Shown here one piece after another: positions 1-6,198 of a DNA stretch of 7,100 nt. Source of the stretch: Rhodothermia bacterium (GTDB lineage: Bacteria > Bacteroidota > Rhodothermia > Balneolales > Natronogracilivirgulaceae); NCBI GenBank assembly GCA_007122185.1, contig SKUI01000139.1, forward strand, positions 1 through 7,100, written 5' to 3'. A program made the translations under genes and the position numbers. Each line of letters starts with the position of its first letter. The stretch's first letter is position 1. A model generated the notes under the pieces. The model made no database searches. It worked only from the letters and a program-made list of their open reading frames with translations, and was not told where the DNA came from.

Positions 1-1355
1 CCCACGATCATGGACCGGGAGACATCGCTTTTGAAGGGCTTGTTTATGGTTCCCCAGTAAGGATTGTCACTGCCCGTAATGGTACGCTGTGTTCCATCCG
101 GATTCAGATAGTCGCGCATGTTGTCATTGCGCGGCCAGAATAGCGCTCCCATCACACCGCCGGCACTTCCCTGGGAAACATAGCGTCGGTCGGTTTCAAC
201 ATAGCTGGCTGTCCCCTCCAGGCGCAGGTTGTCGCCGGCGCGGGTATCTGCGGTCAGGCGGAAGGAGTTGCGGTTGAAGCTGTTGTTGTGCTCCACAATA
301 CCGCCCTGGTCCATGATGGACGCCGATCCGTAGAACCGCGACGTGGCCGTTCCTCCGCTGAGTGAAAGATCGTGGTTCTGCGTGAACGCGGTCTGGAAGA
401 AGTCCCCCATATTGTCGTAAACCGTCTCGCCGGACTGGAAGGCCGGTCCCCACGAACCTGTCGCATTCGCATCGAAAACGCCCTGCTCTCCCTGCTTGTA
501 GCTGGATTGGAGCGAGGGGATATTACCTACACGATCAAACGAAACCGTACTGGAGTAGTCGATAATGGCGCGCCCTTCGGCACCGCGCCTGGTGGTGATG
601 ACTACCGCACCCGAGCCGGCACGCTGTCCGTAAAGCGCTGCTGCGGATGGACCCTTCAGGACGGTGATGCTCTCGATATCCGCCGGGTTGATGTCAATGG
701 CCCGGTTCGACCCCGGGGAATTGAGTCCTCCCGTTGTGGTATTGTCAATCGGGATACCATCCACAATAAACAAGGGCTGGTTGTCGCTGCTCAGCGAAGT
801 TCCGCCGCGGATTAGCATCATGGATGAGGCGCCCGGGGCTCCGCCGGAATTTGTGATCTGAACACCGGCCACCTGACCCTGCAGTGCGTTGATGATATTG
901 GGTTGCCGCGTTTCGATAATGCGGTCGCTCCTGACCTGCTGGATGGCGTAGCCCAGCGATTTGGTCTCGCGTTCCAGGCCGAACGCCGTAATGACCAGTT
1001 CGTCACCGATGATAAGCTCCGGGGCCAGCCTGATATCCAGAGTGCTCCTGCCGTCGATGGCCACCCTCTGTCTCTGGTAACCAATAAACGAGACGACAAG
1101 CGTCTCATCCAGGCTTGGGACAGTCAGCTCAAAGTTGCCGTCCAGGTCCGTCGTGGTACCCTCGAGGGTGCCTGCTATGACAATATTCACACCCGTAAGT
1201 ACCTCACCGGATTCCGCGTCCGTCACCGTTCCCTGCACAGTTGTCTGTGCCAGTGACGACATCGCCGTGCCCAGTATCAGCATACTTGCCAAAAGGACCG
1301 GAAACATGCCTTTTAATGCTCGTATACCACCATATTCCGTAGATTTGCATTCCAT
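1..1355 (-). CDS. SusC/RagA-family TonB-linked outer-membrane receptor, N-terminal part
   Basis: This reads open from an ATG at 1355 down to the window edge (451 codons), so the C-terminal half or more of a family that is usually about 1000 residues is missing. A hydrophobic signal peptide ends near residue 36 (TAMSSLA then Q37). Residues about 38-112 form the carboxypeptidase-regulatory-like beta domain typical of SusC proteins. A Ton-box-like DELVITAF follows at 118-125. The plug domain then carries IRGGTSL (182-188), PLFIVDGIPIDN (194-205) and the SusC signature LKGPSAAALYGQRAGSGAV (233-251). The barrel begins after about residue 270. A GGAG lies 8 bases before the ATG and supports this start; Met17 would give a shorter signal peptide but its AAGG is too close. 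Known family role: with a SusD lipoprotein, TonB-driven import of glycans, peptides or other nutrients. The substrate cannot be read from this part, and any susD gene would lie left of the window. Confidence 0.96.
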   Translation of the reverse strand, partial: MECKSTEYGGIRALKGMFPVLLASMLILGTAMSSLAQTTVQGTVTDAESGEVLTGVNIVIAGTLEGTTTDLDGNFELTVPSLDETLVVSFIGYQRQRVAIDGRSTLDIRLAPELIIGDELVITAFGLERETKSLGYAIQQVRSDRIIETRQPNIINALQGQVAGVQITNSGGAPGASSMMLIRGGTSLSSDNQPLFIVDGIPIDNTTTGGLNSPGSNRAIDINPADIESITVLKGPSAAALYGQRAGSGAVVITTRRGAEGRAIIDYSSTVSFDRVGNIPSLQSSYKQGEQGVFDANATGSWGPAFQSGETVYDNMGDFFQTAFTQNHDLSLSGGTATSRFYGSASIMDQGGIVEHNNSFNRNSFRLTADTRAGDNLRLEGTASYVETDRRYVSQGSAGGVMGALFWPRNDNMRDYLNPDGTQRTITGSDNPYWGTINKPFKSDVSRSMIV

Positions 1356-1749
1356 AATTGATGCTCCGAGATTCTAGGTTTTCGTTTCTTGCTTAACAGA
1401 TGCATTGCTGCCAAGAAAGATGGGCCTCGAATACCCGGTACGGCTGTCTCCCTGTACCTTCGCATACGCAGTGGAAAAAATGTGCGGCTACGTTAATACC
1501 TTGAATGCGGCTATACCCTGTGACTGCGTATCCGTTTCCCTCCGTTACTATGGCTGCAAATAATATTCCCTGTTCATCTGTATCATCACGATATTAAAAA
1601 AAATTATGACCACCAATTTTTTTTTAAAAATTTGTAATAAGATTGCATTCTCTGCTTCACAGTCATTTAAATTTCGTAATCTGAACAGGTTTTCTGATCT
1701 TTTATCCCTGCATTCCGGCCAAAAGCAGGAATATCATCACCAGCAATAT

Positions 1750-1788
1750 CCGCAACCAACCATAGCCAGCCGCAACCAACCATAGCCA
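1750..1788. repeat. 20-bp tandem duplication, two copies
   Basis: The unit ccgcaaccaaccatagccag occurs at 1750-1769 and again from 1770, where the second copy is exact through position 1788 (19 of 20 bases). It ends 24 bases before the methyltransferase start, so it probably lies in that gene's leader or promoter-proximal DNA. Copy number two suggests a single slippage or duplication event. No regulatory role can be read from it. Confidence 0.9.
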
Positions 1789-1789
1789 T

Positions 1790-1801
1790 TCACATCCACC
1801 C
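1790..1801 (+). promoter_or_regulatory. Shared 12-base leader element, copy 1
   Basis: TCACATCCACCC lies here, 11 bases before the ATG of the methyltransferase gene. The identical 12-mer is found at 2861-2872, 6 bases before the lipid kinase ATG. Neither gene has a purine-rich Shine-Dalgarno. The shared sequence is observed directly; a role in translation or regulation is only inference. Confidence 0.35.
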
Positions 1802-1812
1802 TTATTACCAAA

Positions 1813-2676
1813 ATGCGACTGTTTGTGCTTTGCCTGATATTTTTGATTTACACCGCGCGGCTCGTTCCGGCACAGGAACTGGATGTGCCTTTTTACGTCA
1901 CCGAACCCGAGGTTGTCGAAGGAATGCTGGATATGGCCGGTGTGGGACCGGGCGACTACCTCATTGACCTGGGCTCCGGCGACGGGCGCATCGTTATCGC
2001 CGCAGCGAAGCGCGGTGCTGTCGGCCACGGCGTGGATCTTGATCCCCAGCGGAATATTGAGGCAAACCGGAATGCACATGAGGCCGGTGTCGACGACCGC
2101 GTTGTTTTCCTGGAAGAAGATCTCTTTGAAACCGACTTCAGCCAGGCCACCGTGGTCACCATGTTCCTGCTCAGCTCCATAAACTTGCGGCTTAAGCCGG
2201 ATTTGCTTTCCCGGCTCAGACCCGGCACCAGAGTGCTTTCCCACACATTCGATATGGGCGGCTGGGAGCCGGACATGAGGCAAGTCATCGGAATCAGACC
2301 CGTTTACTTGTGGGTTATACCGGCCCGGGTGGATGGGGTTTGGGAATGGGCTTCCGACGGCACCCTTTTTTCCATGACCATTGAACAGCAATTCCAACAC
2401 ATTGATGTATCCCTGTATGTCGGGGAACAAAAGCTCGACATTGAAACTTCGAAAATTAAAGGCGATCGGATAACCGTGATCGCCAGCGACAGCGAGGGCT
2501 ACAGTAGCAACGAGGACGACTTTAGCAGCGAGGACGACAGTAGCAGCGACAGCAAGAGCGGTATCCGGTACCTTTTCAGTGGAAAGGTTGAAGAAAACCG
2601 GATAACAGGATTCATCCAAAACCGGCACAACAATGTTCCTGCCGTTAAAACATGGTCTGCCATACGTGTGTATTAA
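1813..2676 (+). CDS. Secreted class I SAM-dependent methyltransferase with C-terminal beta domain
   Basis: The 287-residue product starts with a hydrophobic segment ending LVPA at 17-20 before QE, a good Sec signal peptide with signal peptidase I cleavage. Residues about 26-150 are a Rossmann methyltransferase domain: motif I is LIDLGSGDGRI (50-60), the acidic end of beta 2 is GVDLDP (73-78), LEEDLFETD (100-108) follows, then VVTMFLLSSINLRLKP (114-129) and GTRVLSHTFDMGGWEP (138-153). Residues about 165-287 are beta-rich with strands resembling a small lipocalin-like fold (SMTIEQQF, IKGDRITVIA, FSGKVEENRITGF), interrupted by an acidic Ser-rich tract at 225-250. Similar exported methyltransferase-like proteins are known to me in several phyla, with no established substrate. 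SAM is normally cytoplasmic, so catalysis outside the inner membrane is unexplained. The gene has its own leader with no Shine-Dalgarno and a possible terminator after it. Identification of the fold is firm; substrate unknown. Confidence 0.9.
   Translation: MRLFVLCLIFLIYTARLVPAQELDVPFYVTEPEVVEGMLDMAGVGPGDYLIDLGSGDGRIVIAAAKRGAVGHGVDLDPQRNIEANRNAHEAGVDDRVVFLEEDLFETDFSQATVVTMFLLSSINLRLKPDLLSRLRPGTRVLSHTFDMGGWEPDMRQVIGIRPVYLWVIPARVDGVWEWASDGTLFSMTIEQQFQHIDVSLYVGEQKLDIETSKIKGDRITVIASDSEGYSSNEDDFSSEDDSSSDSKSGIRYLFSGKVEENRITGFIQNRHNNVPAVKTWSAIRVY
2485..2562 (+). repeat. Ser/Asp/Glu low-complexity insertion with 18-base periodicity, inside the methyltransferase gene
   Basis: Residues 225-250 are almost only Ser, Asp and Glu. 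An 18-base (six-residue) period is visible: SNEDDF (232-237), SSEDDS (238-243), SSDSKS (244-249). At DNA level agcaacgaggacgac and agcagcgaggacgac are near-identical 18 bases apart, and every serine uses AGC or AGT. This indicates growth by replication slippage. It sits between two predicted beta strands (GDRITVIA and IRYLFSGKV), as a surface loop would. Acidic Ser/Asp stretches can bind calcium in exported proteins, but nothing here proves that. Confidence 0.75.
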
Positions 2677-2705
2677 TTTTCGGAGCCGGCGCCCGACCCA
2701 CTGGC

Positions 2706-2730
2706 CAGGTTGCAACACCTGTTTCCTTTT
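2706..2730 (+). terminator. Possible weak intrinsic terminator after the methyltransferase gene
   Basis: CAGGT (2706-2710) and ACCTG (2717-2721) can pair around a 6-base loop, followed directly by TTTCCTTTT. The stem is only 5 bp and the T run is interrupted, so this is a weak candidate. Its place 30 bases after the stop codon fits the idea that the methyltransferase is transcribed separately from the lipid kinase gene. Confidence 0.35.
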
Positions 2731-2810
2731 AGATGAACTTGATTGAAAAAATGGTCCGCCCTTTATTGCATTCACAAAAATTCCAAAAAAGCAGATTTAT
2801 TCAGATATTA

Positions 2811-2818
2811 TAAGTTTG
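2811..2818 (+). promoter_or_regulatory. Candidate Bacteroidota -7 promoter element for the lipid kinase/DedA operon
   Basis: TAAGTTTG matches the Bacteroidota -7 consensus TAnnTTTG exactly and sits in AT-rich DNA 60 bases before the lipid kinase start. No TTG or TTTG is found at the usual 19-21 base spacing upstream, so the -33 half is missing. Transcription would begin near 2825, giving a leader of roughly 50 bases that contains the shared 12-mer. Confidence 0.4.
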
Positions 2819-2860
2819 CCCGTTACGTCATGATCTTATCGTGTTGACTGCACGGATGTA

Positions 2861-2872
2861 TCACATCCACCC
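2861..2872 (+). promoter_or_regulatory. Shared 12-base leader element, copy 2
   Basis: TCACATCCACCC, identical to 1790-1801, lies 6 bases before the ATG of the lipid kinase gene. The flanking bases of the two copies differ, so the identity is confined to these 12 bases. Function is unknown. Confidence 0.35.
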
Positions 2873-2878
2873 GGAACA

Positions 2879-3742
2879 ATGCTGTTAATTATCTACAACA
2901 AGGCAGCCGGTAACGGAAAAATAAAACCCGTTATCAACAGACTCGGAAATGATCTGAATGATTATGGTACACCTTTTGCAATTTTCGAGGTCAACCAGTT
3001 CTCAAAGGAGACTGCCGGGGAACTGCTGGAAGCCGGAAGCATCAAAAGAGTGCTGATCTGCGGCGGTGATGGCACCATAAACCGTGTCATCAATCTGCTT
3101 ATCGATTATGTTCAGGACATTGAGTTTGGCGTCATACCATGCGGCACCGGCAACCTGTTTGCCCGGTCCCTGAAAGATTCTGAACCCATCTCCCTCACTG
3201 ATTTTACCACTGAAAAATACCATCCGGCATTCAGGGAAGTTCAGGTCGGACAGGCAAACACTCAGTTTTTTCTGTATGTCGCATCGGTCGGTTTGACCGC
3301 AGACACGGTTTCTGCTGTGGAAACGTTTCGTGATACCGCCATCGGCTCATTCCTGTTCCGTTTCCTTGGTGGATTTACTATTTATGTCCTCACGTTTTTT
3401 ACGGTAGTTCCGGGCAAATCCCTCTTCAGGCGCTTTTATGACACCCCTGAGTCCCGGGCCTGGATCAGGACCTGCGCCGACCCGGCACGAGAGGATTTCT
3501 CACTTTTTTCCGACCTCTGGTCCACGATCGTTCACTATCGCTATATGTTGATGCCGGATTCGATATTTCCGGAGTGGGAATGCAACCACACGCCCGTTAC
3601 AACAGAGGAGTATCATATTGAGCACAAATATCCGTTTTCATGGCAGGTAGATGGTGTCCCGCAACAAAAAACCCAGTCACTGAAAGTCGGATTCCACTAC
3701 CGGACCATGAGAGTGCAGACCATCCATCCGGATTGGGATTAA
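2879..3742 (+). CDS. Diacylglycerol kinase-family (DAGK/LCB5/YegS-type) lipid kinase
   Basis: The 287-residue product has the DAGK catalytic fold: LLIIYNKAAGNGK (2-14) is the first nucleotide-site strand and loop, CGGDGTINRVINLL (61-74) holds the GGDGT signature, and FGVIPCGTGNLFARSL (83-98) is the third conserved block. The block has Leu93 where many YegS-type enzymes have Asp (GTxND). In the second domain YVASVGLTAD (133-142) corresponds to the family VASxGfDA block, and WQVDGVP (255-261) to the usual DGE site, here with Val instead of Glu. A hydrophobic stretch at about 154-175 may touch the membrane. Known family members use ATP to phosphorylate diacylglycerol, sphingoid bases or other lipid alcohols at the inner face of the membrane. 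The DedA gene begins 13 bases after the stop, so they form an operon. No Shine-Dalgarno is present; the ATG is chosen because the conserved strand begins at residue 2. The lipid substrate is unknown. Confidence 0.88.
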   Translation: MLLIIYNKAAGNGKIKPVINRLGNDLNDYGTPFAIFEVNQFSKETAGELLEAGSIKRVLICGGDGTINRVINLLIDYVQDIEFGVIPCGTGNLFARSLKDSEPISLTDFTTEKYHPAFREVQVGQANTQFFLYVASVGLTADTVSAVETFRDTAIGSFLFRFLGGFTIYVLTFFTVVPGKSLFRRFYDTPESRAWIRTCADPAREDFSLFSDLWSTIVHYRYMLMPDSIFPEWECNHTPVTTEEYHIEHKYPFSWQVDGVPQQKTQSLKVGFHYRTMRVQTIHPDWD

Positions 3743-3755
3743 CAGCGATACAGCC

Positions 3756-4376
3756 ATGTCTGAATTTGTTTTCATGATATTTGAATCGATCTCATGGCCC
3801 ACGGCCCTGACGATAGGTTTCCTGCTTCTGTTCCTGAACGGTGCCATCCTGACCCCATCGAGCGAACTGTCACTGGCCGTGGTCGGACTCTATGCCAGCA
3901 CCCAGGCCTGGCTCTACATGCCGGCGATTTTTGTCACTACTGCGGGCAACATGATCGGCTTCGTCTTGCTGTTCCTGATCAGCCGGCGTTATTCCGATGT
4001 GATAACCGACTTCCTGAGATCCAGCCGCTTCCACTACATCAAGCACATGAACCGTAAAGCCATAAACGGATTCCAAAAGTACGGCCACCTGTATGTTCTG
4101 TATGGACGCTACATCCCGAATGTGCGCTCGGTCATCACCATCCCCGCCGGCTTTTCCGATATGCCGCTCTCCCGCTTTATCCTCTATTCCGCTTTAGGCA
4201 GCCTTTCATGGTCTCTGTTCTGGGTTTCCGTCGGATTCTTTCTGGGTCCGCACCTGCTCATAATCATCGAAACCCACAAGCTGTTTGCGGCCGCACTGCT
4301 CTTGCTCATCATAGCCGCCGTGTTTGTCCACCGCCACTTCTTCCTCAGAAATCGGGGCAACCAGGCTGCCACCTGA
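3756..4376 (+). CDS. DedA family (VTT/SNARE-associated domain) inner-membrane protein
   Basis: This 206-residue protein is strongly hydrophobic, with membrane or re-entrant segments at about 14-47, 52-76, 110-132, 138-165 and 172-196. DedA hallmarks are present: the acidic residue after a Pro in LTPSSELSL (32-40, Glu37), the VLYGRYIPNVRSVITIPAG block (114-132, with Arg118, Pro121, Arg124 and PAG), and the later GSLSW-type segment. The C-terminus is basic (HRHFFLRNRGN), as expected for a cytoplasmic tail. Some DedA proteins are known to flip undecaprenyl phosphate or phosphatidylethanolamine across the inner membrane; others are linked to proton-dependent homeostasis. Its tight coupling to an upstream lipid kinase supports a lipid substrate, but which lipid is inference. 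No separate promoter is likely given the 13-base gap. Confidence 0.92.
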   Translation: MSEFVFMIFESISWPTALTIGFLLLFLNGAILTPSSELSLAVVGLYASTQAWLYMPAIFVTTAGNMIGFVLLFLISRRYSDVITDFLRSSRFHYIKHMNRKAINGFQKYGHLYVLYGRYIPNVRSVITIPAGFSDMPLSRFILYSALGSLSWSLFWVSVGFFLGPHLLIIIETHKLFAAALLLLIIAAVFVHRHFFLRNRGNQAAT

Positions 4377-4506
4377 TTCTTCCACCTGCAATTTGTGCGC
4401 ACTGCCTGTGTAATTCGCCCGCAGTCGGCATGCTCTGCCTCCAGGATATCCGCCACCGGAAAAATCTTCCGCATAAGACATTCCTCCCTGCCAGTGCGCC
4501 ACCAGG
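4377..4506. other. Convergent intergenic spacer
   Basis: These 130 bases separate the stops of the DedA gene (plus) and the FAD dehydrogenase (minus). Two inverted repeats are visible: CGGAA (4457-4461) with TTCCG (4467-4471) around a 5-base loop, and GCGCACTG (4397-4404) with CAGTGCGC (4492-4499) 87 bases apart. Neither is followed by a T run on either strand, so no intrinsic terminator is called. Confidence 0.4.
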
Positions 4507-6051
4507 CTATCGCATTTTCCCCGCAACACGCTCACCGTCCAGCGCAGCCGAAACAATGCCACCGGCGTAACCCGCACCCTCGCCGCATGGGTAAAGCCCA
4601 TTAACCTGGACATGCTCCAGTGTCTCCGTATCGCGGGGTATCCGCACCGGCGACGAGGTCCGCGATTCCGGCGCATGCACCACCGCCTCATTCGTGTAAT
4701 ATCCGCGCATGGTCCGGCCAAACTGGTCGAAAGCTCCGGCAAGAGACTTGTGGATGACCCCCGGCAGCACATCCCGCAAATCCACCGAAGTGATGCCCGG
4801 AGCGTAGGAGGTTTTTGGCAGGGTGGATGAGACCCGTCCCTCCACAAAATCCACCATCCGCTGGGCCGGTGCCGCCTGTGTCCCGCCGGACAACTCCCAG
4901 GCCCGCTGCTCGATGGCTTGCTGGTATGCCATGGCGGCAAGGGGACCCTCCGTGGCAAATGGTGCAAAATCTTCGGGACGCAGCTCCACCACAATGCCCG
5001 AGTTGGCCGTGGACCGGGCGCGGCGCGACGACGACCAGCCGTTTGTGACGATTTCGCCCGGACTGGTGGCGCACGGGGCTATCACCCCGCCCGGACACAT
5101 GCAGAAGCTGTACACCCCGCGTCCACCCACCTGACGGACAATGCTGTACGCCGCCGGCGGCAGATACGGCCCCCGGTCCTCGCACGAATACTGGATGCGG
5201 TCGATGAGTTGCTGTGCATGCTCCACGCGCACGCCGATGGCCAATGGCTTGAGCTCAATGGCAATGCCGAGCCGGTGCAGCAGCCGGAAAAGGTCACGGG
5301 CGGAATGACCGGCAGCCAGGAGGACACGGTCGCTCCGGAAGACATCGCCATTCTGGAGGCGCACCCCCTTTATGCTATCTCCTTCCAGGAGAAAATCGGT
5401 GACCCGGGACTGGAAATGGATCTCGCCGCCGTGAGTGCGGATGCATTCGCGCATGGTGGCAATAATGCCCGGAAGCTTGTTGGTGCCAATGTGCGGATGC
5501 GCATCCACCAGGATATCCGGTGTGGCCCCGAAGCCGACCAGCAATTCCAGTATGCGCCGCACATCGCCGCGCTTTTTGGCCCGCGTGTACAGTTTGCCGT
5601 CCGAATAGGTGCCTGCGCCGCCCTCGCCAAAACAGTAGTTGGAATCTTCATCCACAATATGGTCCACGTTCAGCGCCTTGATGTCGCGGATGCGCGCCTT
5701 GACATCCTTGCCCCTTTCGAGAATGACCGGCTTCCAACCCAGTTCCATCAGTCGGAGGGCGGCAAAGAGTCCGGCCGGACCAGCGCCTATGATGATCACC
5801 TCCCTGCCACCGGAAACGTTCGGATAGGCGGGCAGTTGCGGCTTTTCCGGCTGATACGGCTCGTTGATATACACCCTTACCTTCAGATTAACCTTCACCC
5901 GGCGGCTGCGCGCATCGATGGAACGGCGCAGGACCTCCACATGGCGGATCTCATCGGCTTGCACTTTGGTGACAGAGGCGACCTGCTGCTGCAACTTTTC
6001 CGGGTCCCCGGCCACATCCGGCGGTACGATCAGTTGAATCTCCTTCCGCAT
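4507..6051 (-). CDS. COG2509-type FAD-dependent dehydrogenase
   Basis: The 514-residue product has a small N-terminal domain (about 1-64: RKEIQLIVPPD to VKVNLKVRVYINE) that is typical of this family, followed by a Rossmann FAD site GREVIIIGAGPAGLFAALR (82-100, GAGPAG at 89-94) with the ribose-binding Glu112 in VILERG. Family blocks follow: GEGGAGTYSDGKL (142-154), HPHIGTNKLP (185-194), AAGHSARDLF (246-255), YSFCMCPGGV (314-323) with paired Cys317/Cys319, and the C-terminal FAD-closing block YPCGEGAGYAGGIVSAALDG (487-506). The length matches full-length members. These are common soluble bacterial flavoproteins whose substrate and electron partner remain undefined, so I give no gene symbol. No Shine-Dalgarno precedes the ATG; the conserved N-terminal domain begins right at this start. 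The gene stands alone, convergent with DedA, with a 19-bp tandem repeat array starting 33 bases upstream. Confidence 0.93.
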   Translation of the reverse strand: MRKEIQLIVPPDVAGDPEKLQQQVASVTKVQADEIRHVEVLRRSIDARSRRVKVNLKVRVYINEPYQPEKPQLPAYPNVSGGREVIIIGAGPAGLFAALRLMELGWKPVILERGKDVKARIRDIKALNVDHIVDEDSNYCFGEGGAGTYSDGKLYTRAKKRGDVRRILELLVGFGATPDILVDAHPHIGTNKLPGIIATMRECIRTHGGEIHFQSRVTDFLLEGDSIKGVRLQNGDVFRSDRVLLAAGHSARDLFRLLHRLGIAIELKPLAIGVRVEHAQQLIDRIQYSCEDRGPYLPPAAYSIVRQVGGRGVYSFCMCPGGVIAPCATSPGEIVTNGWSSSRRARSTANSGIVVELRPEDFAPFATEGPLAAMAYQQAIEQRAWELSGGTQAAPAQRMVDFVEGRVSSTLPKTSYAPGITSVDLRDVLPGVIHKSLAGAFDQFGRTMRGYYTNEAVVHAPESRTSSPVRIPRDTETLEHVQVNGLYPCGEGAGYAGGIVSAALDGERVAGKMR

Positions 6052-6084
6052 GGCAATTACTTTCGGCTTTGACTCTTTTTCAAC

Positions 6085-6198
6085 CGTTTACCTCCATCTG
6101 GGCTGTTTACTTCCACCTGGGCTGCTTACTTCCACCAGGCCTGCTTACTTCCATCTGGCCTGCTTACTTCCATCTGGCCTGCTTACTTCCATCTGGCC
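6085..6198. repeat. Six tandem copies of a 19-bp unit upstream of the FAD dehydrogenase
   Basis: Consensus TGCTTACTTCCATCTGGCC on the plus strand. Copies: 6085-6103, 6104-6122, 6123-6141, 6142-6160, 6161-6179, 6180-6198. Mismatches to consensus by my count are 4, 3, 2, 0, 0, 0, so the copy nearest the FAD gene start is the most diverged and the three distal copies are identical. Copies 1 and 2 share two variants (T at unit position 3, G at 18), and copies 2 and 3 share one (C at 13), as expected from stepwise duplication. A TGCC fragment of a seventh unit follows. The array lies 33 bases upstream of the start codon, so in the leader or promoter of the minus-strand gene. A 19-base unit does not preserve reading frame, so it is unlikely to be coding. 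Confidence 0.93.

Larger units (their letters stand above)
1356..1812. other. Divergent intergenic region between the receptor and methyltransferase genes
   Basis: No convincing gene is seen in these 457 bases. The region must hold the promoters of two divergent genes, but I found no full Bacteroidota promoter. A short inverted repeat (GGTAC at 1437-1441, GTACC at 1454-1458, with an inner GG/CC) could form a hairpin in the receptor leader. A 9-bp perfect inverted repeat (ATACGCAGT at 1464-1472, ACTGCGTAT at 1523-1531) is separated by 50 bases. From about 1590 to 1680 the DNA is very AT-rich, with a run of nine T after 1616. On the plus strand, TAAATTTC at 1668-1675 is one base off the -7 consensus, with TTG at 1643-1645 spaced 22 bases away, slightly long. 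On the minus strand TATTATTTG (1557-1565) has one extra spacer base. These are weak candidates only. Confidence 0.5.

Noticed and set aside
372..815. Plus-strand open frame opposite the SusC gene
   Set aside because: It runs antisense to the plug domain of the receptor, whose signature motifs are unambiguous.
1356..1700. Riboswitch (for example cobalamin) in the receptor leader
   Set aside because: Only short generic inverted repeats are visible; I could not find the conserved core sequences of a known riboswitch class.
1702..2775. Long open frame on the minus strand (357 codons) covering the whole methyltransferase gene
   Set aside because: It is antisense to a gene with clear motifs, has no recognisable domain, and its Ala/Val run is simply the reverse reading of the Ser/Asp repeat tract.
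4206..4994. Open frame of 262 codons on the minus strand spanning the DedA gene end and FAD gene end
   Set aside because: It overlaps two well-supported genes in other frames and its product is low-complexity in Arg, Pro and Trp with no family resemblance.
4918..6072. Open frame of 384 codons on the plus strand opposite the FAD dehydrogenase
   Set aside because: The minus-strand product has all family blocks from end to end; the plus frame has no domain signal and is a codon-bias shadow.
6085..6198. CRISPR array
   Set aside because: The 19-bp units are directly abutting without spacers and are too short for CRISPR repeats.
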